DNA of 64,000 bases from NCBI GenBank assembly GCA_963747555.1, contig CAVVFZ010000014.1, positions 186,001 through 250,000 of the forward strand, read 5' to 3'. Below are positions 1 to 7,773 of this stretch, piece after piece. Numbering within the stretch: position 1 is the first letter of the stretch; each line of letters begins with the position of its first letter. This DNA is from DUZB01 sp963747555. GTDB lineage: Bacteria > Desulfobacterota > DSM-4660 > Desulfatiglandales > Desulfatiglandaceae. Both the position numbers and the translations under genes were made by a program. The notes under the pieces are model-generated. The model was not told the DNA's origin and ran no database searches. It saw only the letters and a program-made list of their open reading frames with translations.

Positions 1-417
1 ATGGCTTCCGACGGCCGTTACATTCCTCTTGGCGATCTGGAAATCGTTCAAGAGATTCGTCTGCTTTTATCCCACCTGGATGACATGCCCAGCCACTTCC
101 GCTGCGCGGATTTCAGTCTCAATCTCTTAATGCATATAGATGGCGTTCTGGCCACGGACAGGTTGCGCATGCTGGAAGAACTGGACGATTTTCTTTCCCT
201 TCCCGAACTGGATCAAAAGGCCTACGTAATGCTTCAGCGTTCCGGATATTACAATCTGCATCCATCGGATATGCTCAATAACCAGAGCCTCATGGAAAAG
301 TTTCGAGAAAAAATAAGGGAACTGGAACAGGACGATGAAACCGGCTTCGACCGATATATAAGGGCCATGATGGCAGGACAGCTGCCCAGACCCCAGACTG
401 ATTCGTGGCAAGAATAG
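1..417 (+). CDS. Hypothetical protein, unrecognised, possibly 5'-truncated by the window
   Basis: I do not recognise this 138-residue protein. The frame is open from the first base of the window, so the ATG at position 1 may not be the true start. The protein is acidic and mostly helical in character, rich in Leu, Glu and Asp, with no signal peptide, membrane segment or metal-binding cysteines. It ends about 130 bases before a toxin-antitoxin pair on the same strand, which fits a small accessory gene, but no function can be assigned. Confidence 0.5.
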   Translation: MASDGRYIPLGDLEIVQEIRLLLSHLDDMPSHFRCADFSLNLLMHIDGVLATDRLRMLEELDDFLSLPELDQKAYVMLQRSGYYNLHPSDMLNNQSLMEKFREKIRELEQDDETGFDRYIRAMMAGQLPRPQTDSWQE

Positions 418-551
418 AAACCGATCTTTTTTGCGAAACCAACAAAGACGGAAAAACAGAACAAGGAATGCCCGACAACTGGAAGGATGAGTCGGTTTGG
501 AACCCAGTTGTAAAGGAATCCCTTTCACATCAATATTGATGTTGACTTCAA

Positions 552-905
552 ATGGAATTTGCCATAGAATTTTACGAAAGTCGTTCCGGGGCGTGTCCGC
601 TTAAGGGGTTTTTAAACGAGTTAAAGGAATCCGACCCCGGGGATTTCGCGGCTGTGATGGCCGGGATAGCCAAGCTTCGAAACAGGCGATACCATATCCC
701 GCCCCTTTCCAAGCCCATTGGCGATGGTTTATTTGAGCTTAGACATGTGGGAAAACTGAATTCCCGTATGCTCTATTTCTTTGTAAAAGGAAAGAAGATT
801 ATCATGGTTCATGGGATTCGAAACAAGGCAAAAAGCATTACGACAAGAGATCTGAAGGTCGCGCTGGAGAGGAAACGCGATTGGCATGAAAGGTTTGACC
901 AATGA
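552..905 (+). CDS. RelE/HigB-like toxin (Gp49 family)
   Basis: A 117-residue protein of the phage-derived Gp49-like branch of the RelE/HigB superfamily, whose members are typically ribosome-dependent mRNA interferases. The family core is visible: a GLFELRHVG strand near residues 60-68, then a strand ending in VKGKKIIMVHGIRNKAK near 79-95 and a basic C-terminal helix. Length matches the family (100-120 residues). It overlaps the next gene by four bases (ATGA), which carries an XRE-type antitoxin, giving the toxin-first order typical of higBA loci. Toxicity is inferred from family and context. Confidence 0.88.
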   Translation: MEFAIEFYESRSGACPLKGFLNELKESDPGDFAAVMAGIAKLRNRRYHIPPLSKPIGDGLFELRHVGKLNSRMLYFFVKGKKIIMVHGIRNKAKSITTRDLKVALERKRDWHERFDQ

Positions 906-1261
906 AACGAAAAACCAATTTTGACAGTTATCTTGAAGAACAAATAAAAGATGCAGGGTTTAAGGAACGCTTCGAAAGGGCCGGCGAGGCCTGGGAAGTG
1001 GCTGTGAAATTGGCTGCCTTGCGCAAGGAAGCAGGCTTATCTCAAAAGGAACTGGCGCAAAAAGTGGGGACAACCCAACAGCAAATCAGCCGTCTGGAAT
1101 CCCCATCTTATGAGGGGCATTCCTTGAGTATGCTGCGTCGCATCGCATCGGTTTTAGGGGCTACTGTTTACGTCCAAATTCAACGAATAGACCGTTCCGG
1201 ACATTCGGCCGTGGCTGAACACGTTACAACCTATAACAACAATAGATGCGACTTAAATTGA
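902..1261 (+). CDS. HigA-like XRE-family antitoxin
   Basis: A 119-residue antitoxin and DNA-binding protein. A helix-turn-helix domain spans about residues 38-87, with the LSQKELAQKVGTTQQQISRL segment typical of the Cro/CI (XRE) fold. The N-terminal helices (1-37) probably contact the toxin. It overlaps the toxin gene by four bases, so the two are translationally coupled. In such pairs the antitoxin usually autorepresses the operon. Followed by palindromic repeats rather than another gene. Confidence 0.88.
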   Translation: MKRKTNFDSYLEEQIKDAGFKERFERAGEAWEVAVKLAALRKEAGLSQKELAQKVGTTQQQISRLESPSYEGHSLSMLRRIASVLGATVYVQIQRIDRSGHSAVAEHVTTYNNNRCDLN

Positions 1262-1289
1262 AGACAGTTCACCGGCCATCTTTTCACTT

Positions 1290-1341
1290 GGTTCCCAAGT
1301 TCCGGCTTGGGAACCCATTGCCGGGAAGCTCCAGCTTCCCG
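1290..1341. repeat. Two adjacent palindromic hairpins, REP-like
   Basis: Two dyads lie next to each other 30 bases after the antitoxin stop. The first (1290-1315) has 10-base perfect arms, GGTTCCCAAG and CTTGGGAACC, around a 6-base loop. The second (1322-1341) has 8-base perfect arms, CGGGAAGC and GCTTCCCG, around TCCA. Neither has a strong T-run, so they look more like REP-type extragenic repeats than a classical terminator, though transcript stabilisation or termination is possible. 1342-1652 holds no convincing gene. Confidence 0.7.
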
Positions 1342-1652
1342 AAACGGAGCTATGACCACTGAAATTGATCTCCAAATATCCTGTTTTCCGCAATTTTTGT
1401 GCACCTTCTTGAAAAAACAAGACAAAAAAACGACATTGCCCGAAAAACGTTCCCATCTGTGACCTTATCTGACAAAACCATATGATATAGTCCCAGGCGA
1501 CGGTCGTGCAGAACACGGATTTTTCATTCAATAAGTTACGCTGTCAAACGCGACTGCATGAACGAAAGAATCTCAGAAAATCTTTCCGTTGCGCCAAGCG
1601 GCAAAAAAGCTTAATCTCCTTTTTTGGTTCAAATGCACATGGAGGCAACATC

Positions 1653-1928
1653 ATGGGTCGAAATATTCCTGTTAACCCGGATGTTCCGCCGTGGGCGAGA
1701 GAGACAGCCGGCTGGTCGCTTGAAGATGTTGCCCTCAAAATGAAAAAGGATATAGATGCCGTCTCGGCCCGGGAAAGAGGCGAATCAGCCCCACCTACAT
1801 CCAATTGAAAGAAACTGGTTTATCAGATATTCAAGCGGCCCATCGCACTCTTTTTCTTCCCCGGCCCACCCGAGGAAAAGTCTCCCAAGCAGTCTTTTCG
1901 AACATTATCCGACGAGAGGTCGGCAAAC
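1653..1928 (+). pseudogene. XRE-ImmA/IrrE metalloprotease-type regulator, truncated and frameshifted remnant
   Basis: The start (1653, preceded by GGAGG) encodes the N-terminus of the XRE plus ImmA/IrrE (DUF955) two-domain family: PVNPDVPPWARETAGWSLED is the usual opening, followed by the WERGES-like turn (here ARERGESAP). Near 1800 the frame shifts. The expected continuation KLVYQIFKRPIALFFFPGPP is readable in another frame (about 1813-1875) and runs in frame into the start of the next gene at 1929. The HExxH peptidase domain is absent. This is therefore the 5' quarter of a phage or ICE-type regulator, lost by deletion, with a frameshift. Confidence 0.75.
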
Positions 1929-2288
1929 ATGAAAAAACGACTTCGCAAGAAGAAGTATTATGGCGAATTTACCGAGTGGGGCAGGAAAATCCTCATTTTC
2001 CGAAACCTAAGAGACGGCTTGGATGAATTCCTGGACGCCTTTATCGAGGAGGCAATTGAAGCCAATGGCTGCTGCTGTGGCGGTGGTGGAACAGCTGAGA
2101 AGCTGAGTTTTGTCTTAGAACTGGGCCGACGCTGGGATCTTCCTGATGACAGGCTGAAAAGGATTACCGCTTGGCTGAATGGCCGCACTGACGTTCAGAG
2201 CTGGAAAGTGGGCGAGGCATTCGACCTATGGCATGGTGACTATGAGGATATGGAAGATCAGAAAATGAGAGGAACAAATCCGCCTTAA
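1929..2288 (+). CDS. YggL-like (DUF469) protein
   Basis: A 119-residue protein resembling the YggL (DUF469) family, whose E. coli member binds the 50S ribosomal subunit. The shared features are the basic start MKKRLRKKKYYGEFTEWG, a central LDAFIEEAIEANG segment, and the C-terminal part up to FDLWHGD (YggL has FDVWWD). A GCCCGGG-like insert near residues 48-54 (three Cys followed by Gly) is unusual. The start is the first ATG, preceded by GAGAGG. The upstream ImmA remnant reads into this gene in frame, so expression could be affected by that deletion. Confidence 0.75.
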   Translation: MKKRLRKKKYYGEFTEWGRKILIFRNLRDGLDEFLDAFIEEAIEANGCCCGGGGTAEKLSFVLELGRRWDLPDDRLKRITAWLNGRTDVQSWKVGEAFDLWHGDYEDMEDQKMRGTNPP

Positions 2289-2408
2289 CATAAAGCGTGA
2301 CATGAGTACGAGTTCAAGGATCGACGGATCGGCATCTATGACGATTTACGGGAGATCCTGAAGAGCAACCCTTCACTTGAAAAGGGTTTACAGCCATGAG
2401 TAACTGTT

Positions 2409-2801
2409 TTGCGCCTGCATCTGGATCTGGAGCCCGATGCCGAGGCAAAAATTCTTGAACAGCTTTTCATGCGACCTGGCAAAGCCCGAAGGCTGGAATG
2501 TAGCGACGTTCCAACCGAACTGCGCATTCCTGTCAAAACCCCCGGCAAAATGGATATGGAAGCGGCGGCGCTTAAAGTGGATGAAGCAGATGTGAAAATT
2601 TCCGGCAGCTGTATTGTTGTGCATCTGAAAAGCCTGAATCATGCCTTTACAAAGGCCAGCCTCCGTCTTCAGCCAATCCGGCGAAGTCATGGCGGGCGGG
2701 TATACGATCATGTAGCCTTGAGGCTGGAAAAGGGATTTAAGCCTCTGGAAGCCATCCGCGTCGAAAATGAGAAACGGTTGTGGCGCCAAATGATGCCATG
2801 A
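2409..2801 (+). CDS. Hypothetical protein, unrecognised, start uncertain
   Basis: A 130-residue frame that would need a TTG start at 2409. An ATG at 2396 in another frame (MSN...) could be the original start if a base was gained or lost near 2405. The upstream stretch 2290-2399 also reads as protein-like sequence (YEFKDRRIGIYDDLREILKS, about 2307-2366) broken by stops in the same frame, which suggests that a longer gene has decayed. The product is mixed alpha/beta in appearance and soluble. I do not recognise its family. Confidence 0.45.
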   Translation: MRLHLDLEPDAEAKILEQLFMRPGKARRLECSDVPTELRIPVKTPGKMDMEAAALKVDEADVKISGSCIVVHLKSLNHAFTKASLRLQPIRRSHGGRVYDHVALRLEKGFKPLEAIRVENEKRLWRQMMP

Positions 2802-2920
2802 TGTTGCAGGCATGCGCTCTTAATTGAAGGGTGACACATCCCTGCTTTTGAGATATGATGATATAAATAACGGAGAGACGGTGGAAGAAACAGGCAGATC
2901 GTTAGAGCAAAACTCTGTGC

Positions 2921-3229
2921 ATGTCCATTGGAGATCCACGTGAAAGCGAGGGAGAGATGTTTTCAGCCGAACTGCAAAAAACCATTGCCGAGTGTGCTCG
3001 TGAATTTGATGTGAAAGCCGTTTGGATTTTCGGTTCATCGCTGGAAGATGACGCTCCGTCAAGGGATATCGATCTGGCAGTTGAGGGCATTTCTCCGAAA
3101 CTTTTTTTTAAATTCTATGCTCGTTTGTTCATGGCCCTACCCAAACCTGTTGATCTTGTGGACCTCTCACAGGACATCCCCATTGCATCAATCATCCGCG
3201 AAAAGGGGGTTGCCATCTATGAGCGGTGA
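2921..3229 (+). CDS. MNT-type nucleotidyltransferase (antitoxin-like)
   Basis: A 102-residue minimal nucleotidyltransferase. The polymerase-beta-fold signature is complete: GSS at residues 38-40, then DID at 49-51 in the GSx(10)DxD arrangement. Members of this family are often antitoxins that AMPylate or otherwise neutralise a HEPN-domain toxin encoded directly downstream. Here the downstream frame begins at 3218 overlapping the end of this gene (MSGEDVFFTASP...) but stops after 18 residues, so the HEPN partner seems lost. An alternative start is the ATG at 2957. 3230-3452 holds no intact gene. Confidence 0.8.
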   Translation: MSIGDPRESEGEMFSAELQKTIAECAREFDVKAVWIFGSSLEDDAPSRDIDLAVEGISPKLFFKFYARLFMALPKPVDLVDLSQDIPIASIIREKGVAIYER

Positions 3230-3452
3230 AGACGTGTTTTTTACGGCATCACCATTGCGGGTACCGTCCACCTGATGGGCTGGGAACGGTTTTGTCCATG
3301 CGGGCATTAGGAGTCCATGATGGCCGGACGATTGTCCTCTATTCCGTAAGCTGGTCCTGGTTTCGAGCACCCTGTTTATCCTGACTTTCGGTTGCTCCTC
3401 ATCCGGTCTTTCAGCGGAGAGGTTCCCCTTTTGCCGGGGCGGGGCTTCTTTC

Positions 3453-3948
3453 TTATGGCAGGACCTTCAGGTAAATCACCTTGTCGTCCCCCGGTGCATA
3501 GAAATCCTCCAGCAGGGCCGCTTTTCCATACCCACAGGCCTCGTAGAAACCCCGGGTCGATCCATAGAGTTCCCGGGAGGATGTCTCCACATAGATGCGG
3601 CGGCCTCCGGCCCGCGCTATGGCCTGTTCGCTTCTTTGAAGCAACTCTCTTCCAAGCCCTGCTCCACGCAGGGACTGCTCCACGGCTATCCAGTAAAGGT
3701 CAAAGCTTTGAACGGTACAGGGGATAGGCCCGTAACAGGCATATCCGACAACGCGGCCTTCTGCTTCCGCAAACAGAAAGAAATAGCCGCTTGAAACTCC
3801 CTTCCCGATCCGCTCCTGAACCAGTTCCTGGGCTACTTCAATCTCCTCGGGGGAAAAGAATCCCGAAGATTCTATAATTTCTTTTACTCTTTTCGTATCG
3901 GCCTGGACAGGTGTTTCTCTAACAAGACGGATTTCAGATCCATGGATG
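3453..3948 (-). CDS. GNAT-family N-acetyltransferase, start unclear
   Basis: A GNAT acetyltransferase of about 160 residues. Readable features are an N-terminal RLVRETPVQADTKRVKEIIE helix, an SSGFFSPEEIEVAQELV segment, a strand GRVVGYACYGPI, then the acetyl-CoA loop LRGAGLGRELLQRSEQAI (the Q/RxxGxG/A motif) and a C-terminal FYEACGYGKAALLEDFY strand-turn. It is the last gene of the minus-strand kamA cluster and directly follows the stop of an ATP-grasp gene. No ATG, GTG or TTG precedes the conserved N-terminus in frame; an ATG at about 3942 is in the wrong frame. This points to a one-base shift early in the gene or a rare start. It probably acetylates an amine on the pathway product. Confidence 0.75.
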
Positions 3949-3949
3949 C

Positions 3950-4936
3950 CTACCCCCTGTCCTCTACAATTCTTTCAATCACATCCTGAAAGGAAAGGTC
4001 CGCACGGGAGGCAGCAGCGGCAAATCCCGCGTCCGGAGACAGGCACGGGTTTGCATTGACCTCCAGAATCCATGGCCGGTTTTCCTGGTCAACCCGGAAA
4101 TCGACTCTTGCGTATCCACGGATACCGAAGAGATTCCAGCACTTCACGGCCAGTTCCCCCATGCGTTTCAGCAAAGGCCCATCTTCCGGGGGAAATTCGA
4201 AACTGCGCGGGGTGTGATGGTATTCAAAGGAATCCGTATCCCACTTGGCCCTGTATCCCACGATTTTGCGTTTTTCCGGAGGATAATGATCAAACCGGAT
4301 CTCAGCGGGAGGCAGCAATACGGGACCTTCCAGGGATGTCAGCAGGGACAGATTGAATTCCCTTCCCTGTATATATCTTTCCGCAAAACAACTGCCACCA
4401 AGGGCCTTTCTACGAACCGCCATCGCCTGATACAACTGTTCTCTATCGTGAACCGCCACCACCGAATCATCCTCGATTCCTATGGAGGCGTGCTCCCAGA
4501 CGGATTTGATGATGTAGCTGTCCCCTTTTCGGGGAATCGAACCATTCAGACCGTCTTCCTGAAAAAAGGCCTCAGGCGTGGGAAGGCGCGATCCCTCAAG
4601 CAATCTCTTTGAAACGGCCTTATTGGATGTCTGATACAAGGCATCCGCGGGGGCACCCGTATAAGAGATACCGTAAAACTCCAGCACCGCAGGGACAAGG
4701 TGGATCAGTCGGCCGGAACCGGCCAGGGATTCCACCAGGTTGAAGGCAAACGCGGGACTCAGGGTCTTCAGGGCCTTCTCTATTGCGGACAGATCCACGG
4801 TGAGCCCCAGCTCTACGGGTGTATATCCCAAGGCTCCGAGCACCTCACCTACCGCCCGGACCTGTTCCAGCACATCCTTGTGGTCCGGATCGGAGCTCTT
4901 TTCGGCAATTTTGTCATACAGGATAATGGTATTCAT
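3950..4936 (-). CDS. ATP-grasp ligase, D-Ala-D-Ala ligase-like (second copy)
   Basis: A carboxylate-amine ligase of the ATP-grasp/Ddl superfamily, about 328 residues from the ATG at 4936 (a GTG at 4963 is an alternative). Visible features are the N-terminal Ddl-like fold with FNLVESLAGSGR and GISYTGAPADALYQTSNKAVSK, a lysine strand for ATP (SYIIKSVWEHASIGI) and the metal-binding end ARVDFRVDQENRPWILEVNANP with the ExN pair. It differs from true Ddl in lacking the usual serine/glycine-rich loop, and it sits with kamA and another ATP-grasp gene rather than in a mur cluster. It therefore probably joins an unusual amino acid to another group. Confidence 0.85.
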   Translation of the reverse strand: MNTIILYDKIAEKSSDPDHKDVLEQVRAVGEVLGALGYTPVELGLTVDLSAIEKALKTLSPAFAFNLVESLAGSGRLIHLVPAVLEFYGISYTGAPADALYQTSNKAVSKRLLEGSRLPTPEAFFQEDGLNGSIPRKGDSYIIKSVWEHASIGIEDDSVVAVHDREQLYQAMAVRRKALGGSCFAERYIQGREFNLSLLTSLEGPVLLPPAEIRFDHYPPEKRKIVGYRAKWDTDSFEYHHTPRSFEFPPEDGPLLKRMGELAVKCWNLFGIRGYARVDFRVDQENRPWILEVNANPCLSPDAGFAAAASRADLSFQDVIERIVEDRG

Positions 4937-4987
4937 AGTCGGTATTTTCCGGGATTTAAGCACAGAAGGATAGATGGCTGTGAAAGT

Positions 4988-5998
4988 CTATGCGGATCGG
5001 ACTGTGGTTGCGGGAGGTTTCCGTATTAAGAGTCTGCGTTCCGCCGATTCCAGAATCATTTCTATGAGTTCCTGATAGGTGACACCGGCCAAATAACACA
5101 GAATGGGGAGATCCGAGTGCACAGGATGGAGCCCGGCCAGGGGATTCACTTCCATGAAATTGGGGATGCCCTTGCGATCGCTTCGAAGATCCACCCGGCC
5201 CCCGTCCCTGCAGCCAAGCCCCCGCCAGGAAGCCAGGGCCACCTCTTCAGCCCTCTTTGCTTCCTCGTCTTCCGCGAGACGGTATTCCACCAGTTCTTCG
5301 AAGCGTTCCTTGTTCAAGAAGGAATAAACATCCTGTTCGGCCTCTTGACGAAGCAGTACCTCCATGACGCCTATGGCTGTGGCATTTTCCCCCGTTCCGG
5401 TGATGCCCACGGTGAATTCCCTTCCCGGAAGAAATGTTTCCACCAGGACCGGCTGGTTGAACCGATCTAAGAGACCACCGCATATCGGGGAGATCTCCTC
5501 CCTTCGCGAGATCTTTGACGCCGCAGTAATTCCTTTGCCGGTTCCTTCGGCCACCGGCTTGGCAAAGAGAGGAAGAGGAAGATCCACCCTTTCCGCGTCG
5601 CCACGGGTTTCTATGATGCGGAAATCGGGGGTGGGAATTCCGATGTCGCGGATAATCCTCTTGGTCATGCCCTTGTGCAGCGTCAGGGCCAAGACCAGAG
5701 GGTCGGAAAAGGTATAGGGAATGTCGTAGGCATCCAGGAGACACGGAACCTGAGCCTCTCTGCCAAAACCCCTGAGACCTTCGGCAATGTTAAAGACCAG
5801 GTCCCAGGAATCACCCCCGACCAGCCTCTTGATGAGATGCCGGACATTTCCGATCCGATCCGTTTGGTGGCCCAGGGCCCTGATGGCCCCTTCAAGGCCC
5901 TGGATCACTTCGTCGCTGTCGAATTCGGCCGTATCCTCCTTGCTGAACCCGGCGTTGAGGTAGTCGTCTCTGAGATCATAGGTCAACCCGATCAACAT
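4988..5998 (-). CDS. ATP-grasp ligase, D-Ala-D-Ala ligase-like (first copy)
   Basis: A second ATP-grasp ligase, about 336 residues. The ATG at 5998 overlaps the kamA stop by a few bases and gives a normal N-terminus (MLIGLTYDLRDDY); an ATG at 6034 would lie further inside kamA. The Ddl-like pattern is visible: DLVFNIAEGLRGFGREAQVP, GIPTPDF, the lysine strand PLPLFAKPVAEGTGKGI, and the metal site VDLRSDRKGIPNFMEVNPLAG with the ExNP motif. The two ATP-grasp proteins of this operon are only distantly alike, which suggests two successive ligations rather than a recent duplication. Confidence 0.85.
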   Translation of the reverse strand: MLIGLTYDLRDDYLNAGFSKEDTAEFDSDEVIQGLEGAIRALGHQTDRIGNVRHLIKRLVGGDSWDLVFNIAEGLRGFGREAQVPCLLDAYDIPYTFSDPLVLALTLHKGMTKRIIRDIGIPTPDFRIIETRGDAERVDLPLPLFAKPVAEGTGKGITAASKISRREEISPICGGLLDRFNQPVLVETFLPGREFTVGITGTGENATAIGVMEVLLRQEAEQDVYSFLNKERFEELVEYRLAEDEEAKRAEEVALASWRGLGCRDGGRVDLRSDRKGIPNFMEVNPLAGLHPVHSDLPILCYLAGVTYQELIEMILESAERRLLIRKPPATTVRSA

Positions 5999-7350
5999 GG
6001 GACAGCCTCCCCCAAGGGAAGACAGGGTTTGCACGCAAAATGGTCACCCGTAGGCTGATCAACCGGGTCCGGATAACGATAGAGTTGACCCTGGTAATTC
6101 TTCAGGACCAGATCATTCCCGTCCCGGCCCATGAAATACTCGGGAAGCAGGGGAATTTTTCCCCCTCCTCCGGGGGCGTCAATCACATAGTTGGGAACGG
6201 CATATCCGGTTGTATACCCCCGCAAGCCCCTGATGATCTCCAACCCTTTTTCCACGGTCGTACGGAAGTGGCCCGAGCCGAGGATCGGATCGCATTGATA
6301 CAGGTAGTAGGGTCTGACCCTTGTTTTTAAAAGCCCCTGCATCAGACGTTTCATGGTGTCTACATCGTCATTGATGCCCTTCAGGAGCACGGTCTGGCTG
6401 CCTAACGGAATGCCCGCGTCCGCAAGACGTTCACAGGCCTGCACCGTCTCGGGGGTGAGTTCGTCCGGGTGGGTAAAATGGATACTGATCCAAAGGGGAT
6501 GATAGCGCTTCAGCATTTTAGTCAATGCGGGAGTGATACGCTGAGGCAGAACCACCGGGGCCTTGGTCCCGATACGCACAAATTCCACATGGGGGATTTG
6601 TTTTAACCTTGTAAGGAGCCATTCCAGTTTTGCATCGGAAAGGGTCAAAGGATCCCCTCCCGAGAGAAGGACATCTCTGATCTCCCGGTGTTCCTGAATA
6701 TAGTCCAAAGCCCTCTCCAGGCGGATCTTATGAAAGACCGTGCCGCTTCTTTGGCCCACCATCCGTGAACGGGTGCAGTAACGGCAGTAGGTGGAACAGA
6801 AATCGGTCACCAGGAACAAAGCCCTGTCCGGATAACGGTGGACCAGGCCGGGCACCGGGCTGTCATGATCTTCCCCCAGAGGATCCGATGCCTCGCCGGG
6901 GAAAAATTGTTGTTCGGCAGTAACCGGGATCACGGCACGACGAATGGGTTGAGAAGGATTATCCTTTTCCAGAAGGCTCGCATAGTAGGGAGTAACGGCG
7001 AGGGGGAGGGTTCTGCTGTAGCGGTTTATGGCTTCGGTTTCCTCTGCGGAAAGATGAATAATGGGGGCCAGTTGGGAAAGGCTTGTGATTCGATTTTTCA
7101 GTTGCCAGTGCCAGTCATCCCATTCGGTCTGGCTGCACTTGGGAAAATAAGTCTTTCGAAATTCACAGGAGGCTGGGCTCACACGGAATTTCGATACTTC
7201 CACCACCCTTCTCAGGTGTGTAACTTTGGCCCTTTTCTTTTCCCGGTCTCTCTTTACGGGTAAACACCCGGTTTTTGCCAAACACCCCCCAAATGCGAAG
7301 CTGCTACTCGGAGGCTCACTGTCATCTGTAATCAGAATCTCCTCTTCCAT
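5992..7350 (-). CDS. kamA: KamA-family radical SAM aminomutase (lysine 2,3-aminomutase-like)
   Basis: A 452-residue PLP- and [4Fe-4S]/SAM-dependent aminomutase. The radical-SAM triad CSTYCRYC places cysteines at 185, 189 and 192. The PLP lysine is K398 in DAPGGGGK. The two aspartates that hold the lysine side-chain amine in clostridial lysine 2,3-aminomutase have clear counterparts, D354 (YQCDPILGSGHFRT) and D391 (VIDAPGGGGK), so L-lysine to beta-lysine is a reasonable prediction and glutamate mutase is less likely. The N-terminal 60 residues are longer than usual. A strong GGGAGG site precedes the ATG. First gene of a minus-strand operon with two ATP-grasp ligases and a GNAT. Confidence 0.9.
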   Translation of the reverse strand: MEEEILITDDSEPPSSSFAFGGCLAKTGCLPVKRDREKKRAKVTHLRRVVEVSKFRVSPASCEFRKTYFPKCSQTEWDDWHWQLKNRITSLSQLAPIIHLSAEETEAINRYSRTLPLAVTPYYASLLEKDNPSQPIRRAVIPVTAEQQFFPGEASDPLGEDHDSPVPGLVHRYPDRALFLVTDFCSTYCRYCTRSRMVGQRSGTVFHKIRLERALDYIQEHREIRDVLLSGGDPLTLSDAKLEWLLTRLKQIPHVEFVRIGTKAPVVLPQRITPALTKMLKRYHPLWISIHFTHPDELTPETVQACERLADAGIPLGSQTVLLKGINDDVDTMKRLMQGLLKTRVRPYYLYQCDPILGSGHFRTTVEKGLEIIRGLRGYTTGYAVPNYVIDAPGGGGKIPLLPEYFMGRDGNDLVLKNYQGQLYRYPDPVDQPTGDHFACKPCLPLGEAVPC

Positions 7351-7773
7351 TTTCTACCTCCCATTGCCACCATAGGACCCTGCAGCTTTCTTCGCCTCCC
7401 AGGCAAACGCAAGACCCATGGCGCCCCTTTTGTTAAGTTTTTTGTGGTTGAACTACCCGAAGGGCTAAGCAGTTATCGTGCCAAAAAAAGAACCCATTGA
7501 TATTGTGTTGTTTTTCATATCGTAGCGAAGTCGAAAGAACAACGAATTCCGAGTCGCACAATACAATCAGAGCATATTAATCTATAAATCCAATGGAATC
7601 TATCTAAATATAAAAAAGAGAAGCGAAAGTTCCCATATTTCGACCAAGGGAACTAAAGGTTCCGATTTTTCATGAAGAGATCTTGGAGGTGGATACTGAG
7701 ATTAACGGAATAGACGCGAGGGGATCTTTCAGGTCCCGTCAGAAGTCTTCGTTTTATTCTAATTTGCAGGCGA
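7351..7773. other. Intergenic region between kamA operon and recQ
   Basis: About 420 bases without a gene. It carries the kamA ribosome-binding site (GGGAGGT on the minus strand at about 7358-7366) and an AT-rich tract (7490-7640) that probably holds the kamA operon promoter, since both neighbours are on the minus strand. I see no RNA gene and no strong terminator for recQ. Confidence 0.5.

Noticed and set aside
5992..7350. Reading the KamA-family gene as glutamate 2,3-aminomutase
   Set aside because: Aspartates corresponding to the lysine side-chain-binding pair (D354 and D391) are retained, whereas glutamate mutases replace them. Not conclusive without an assay.
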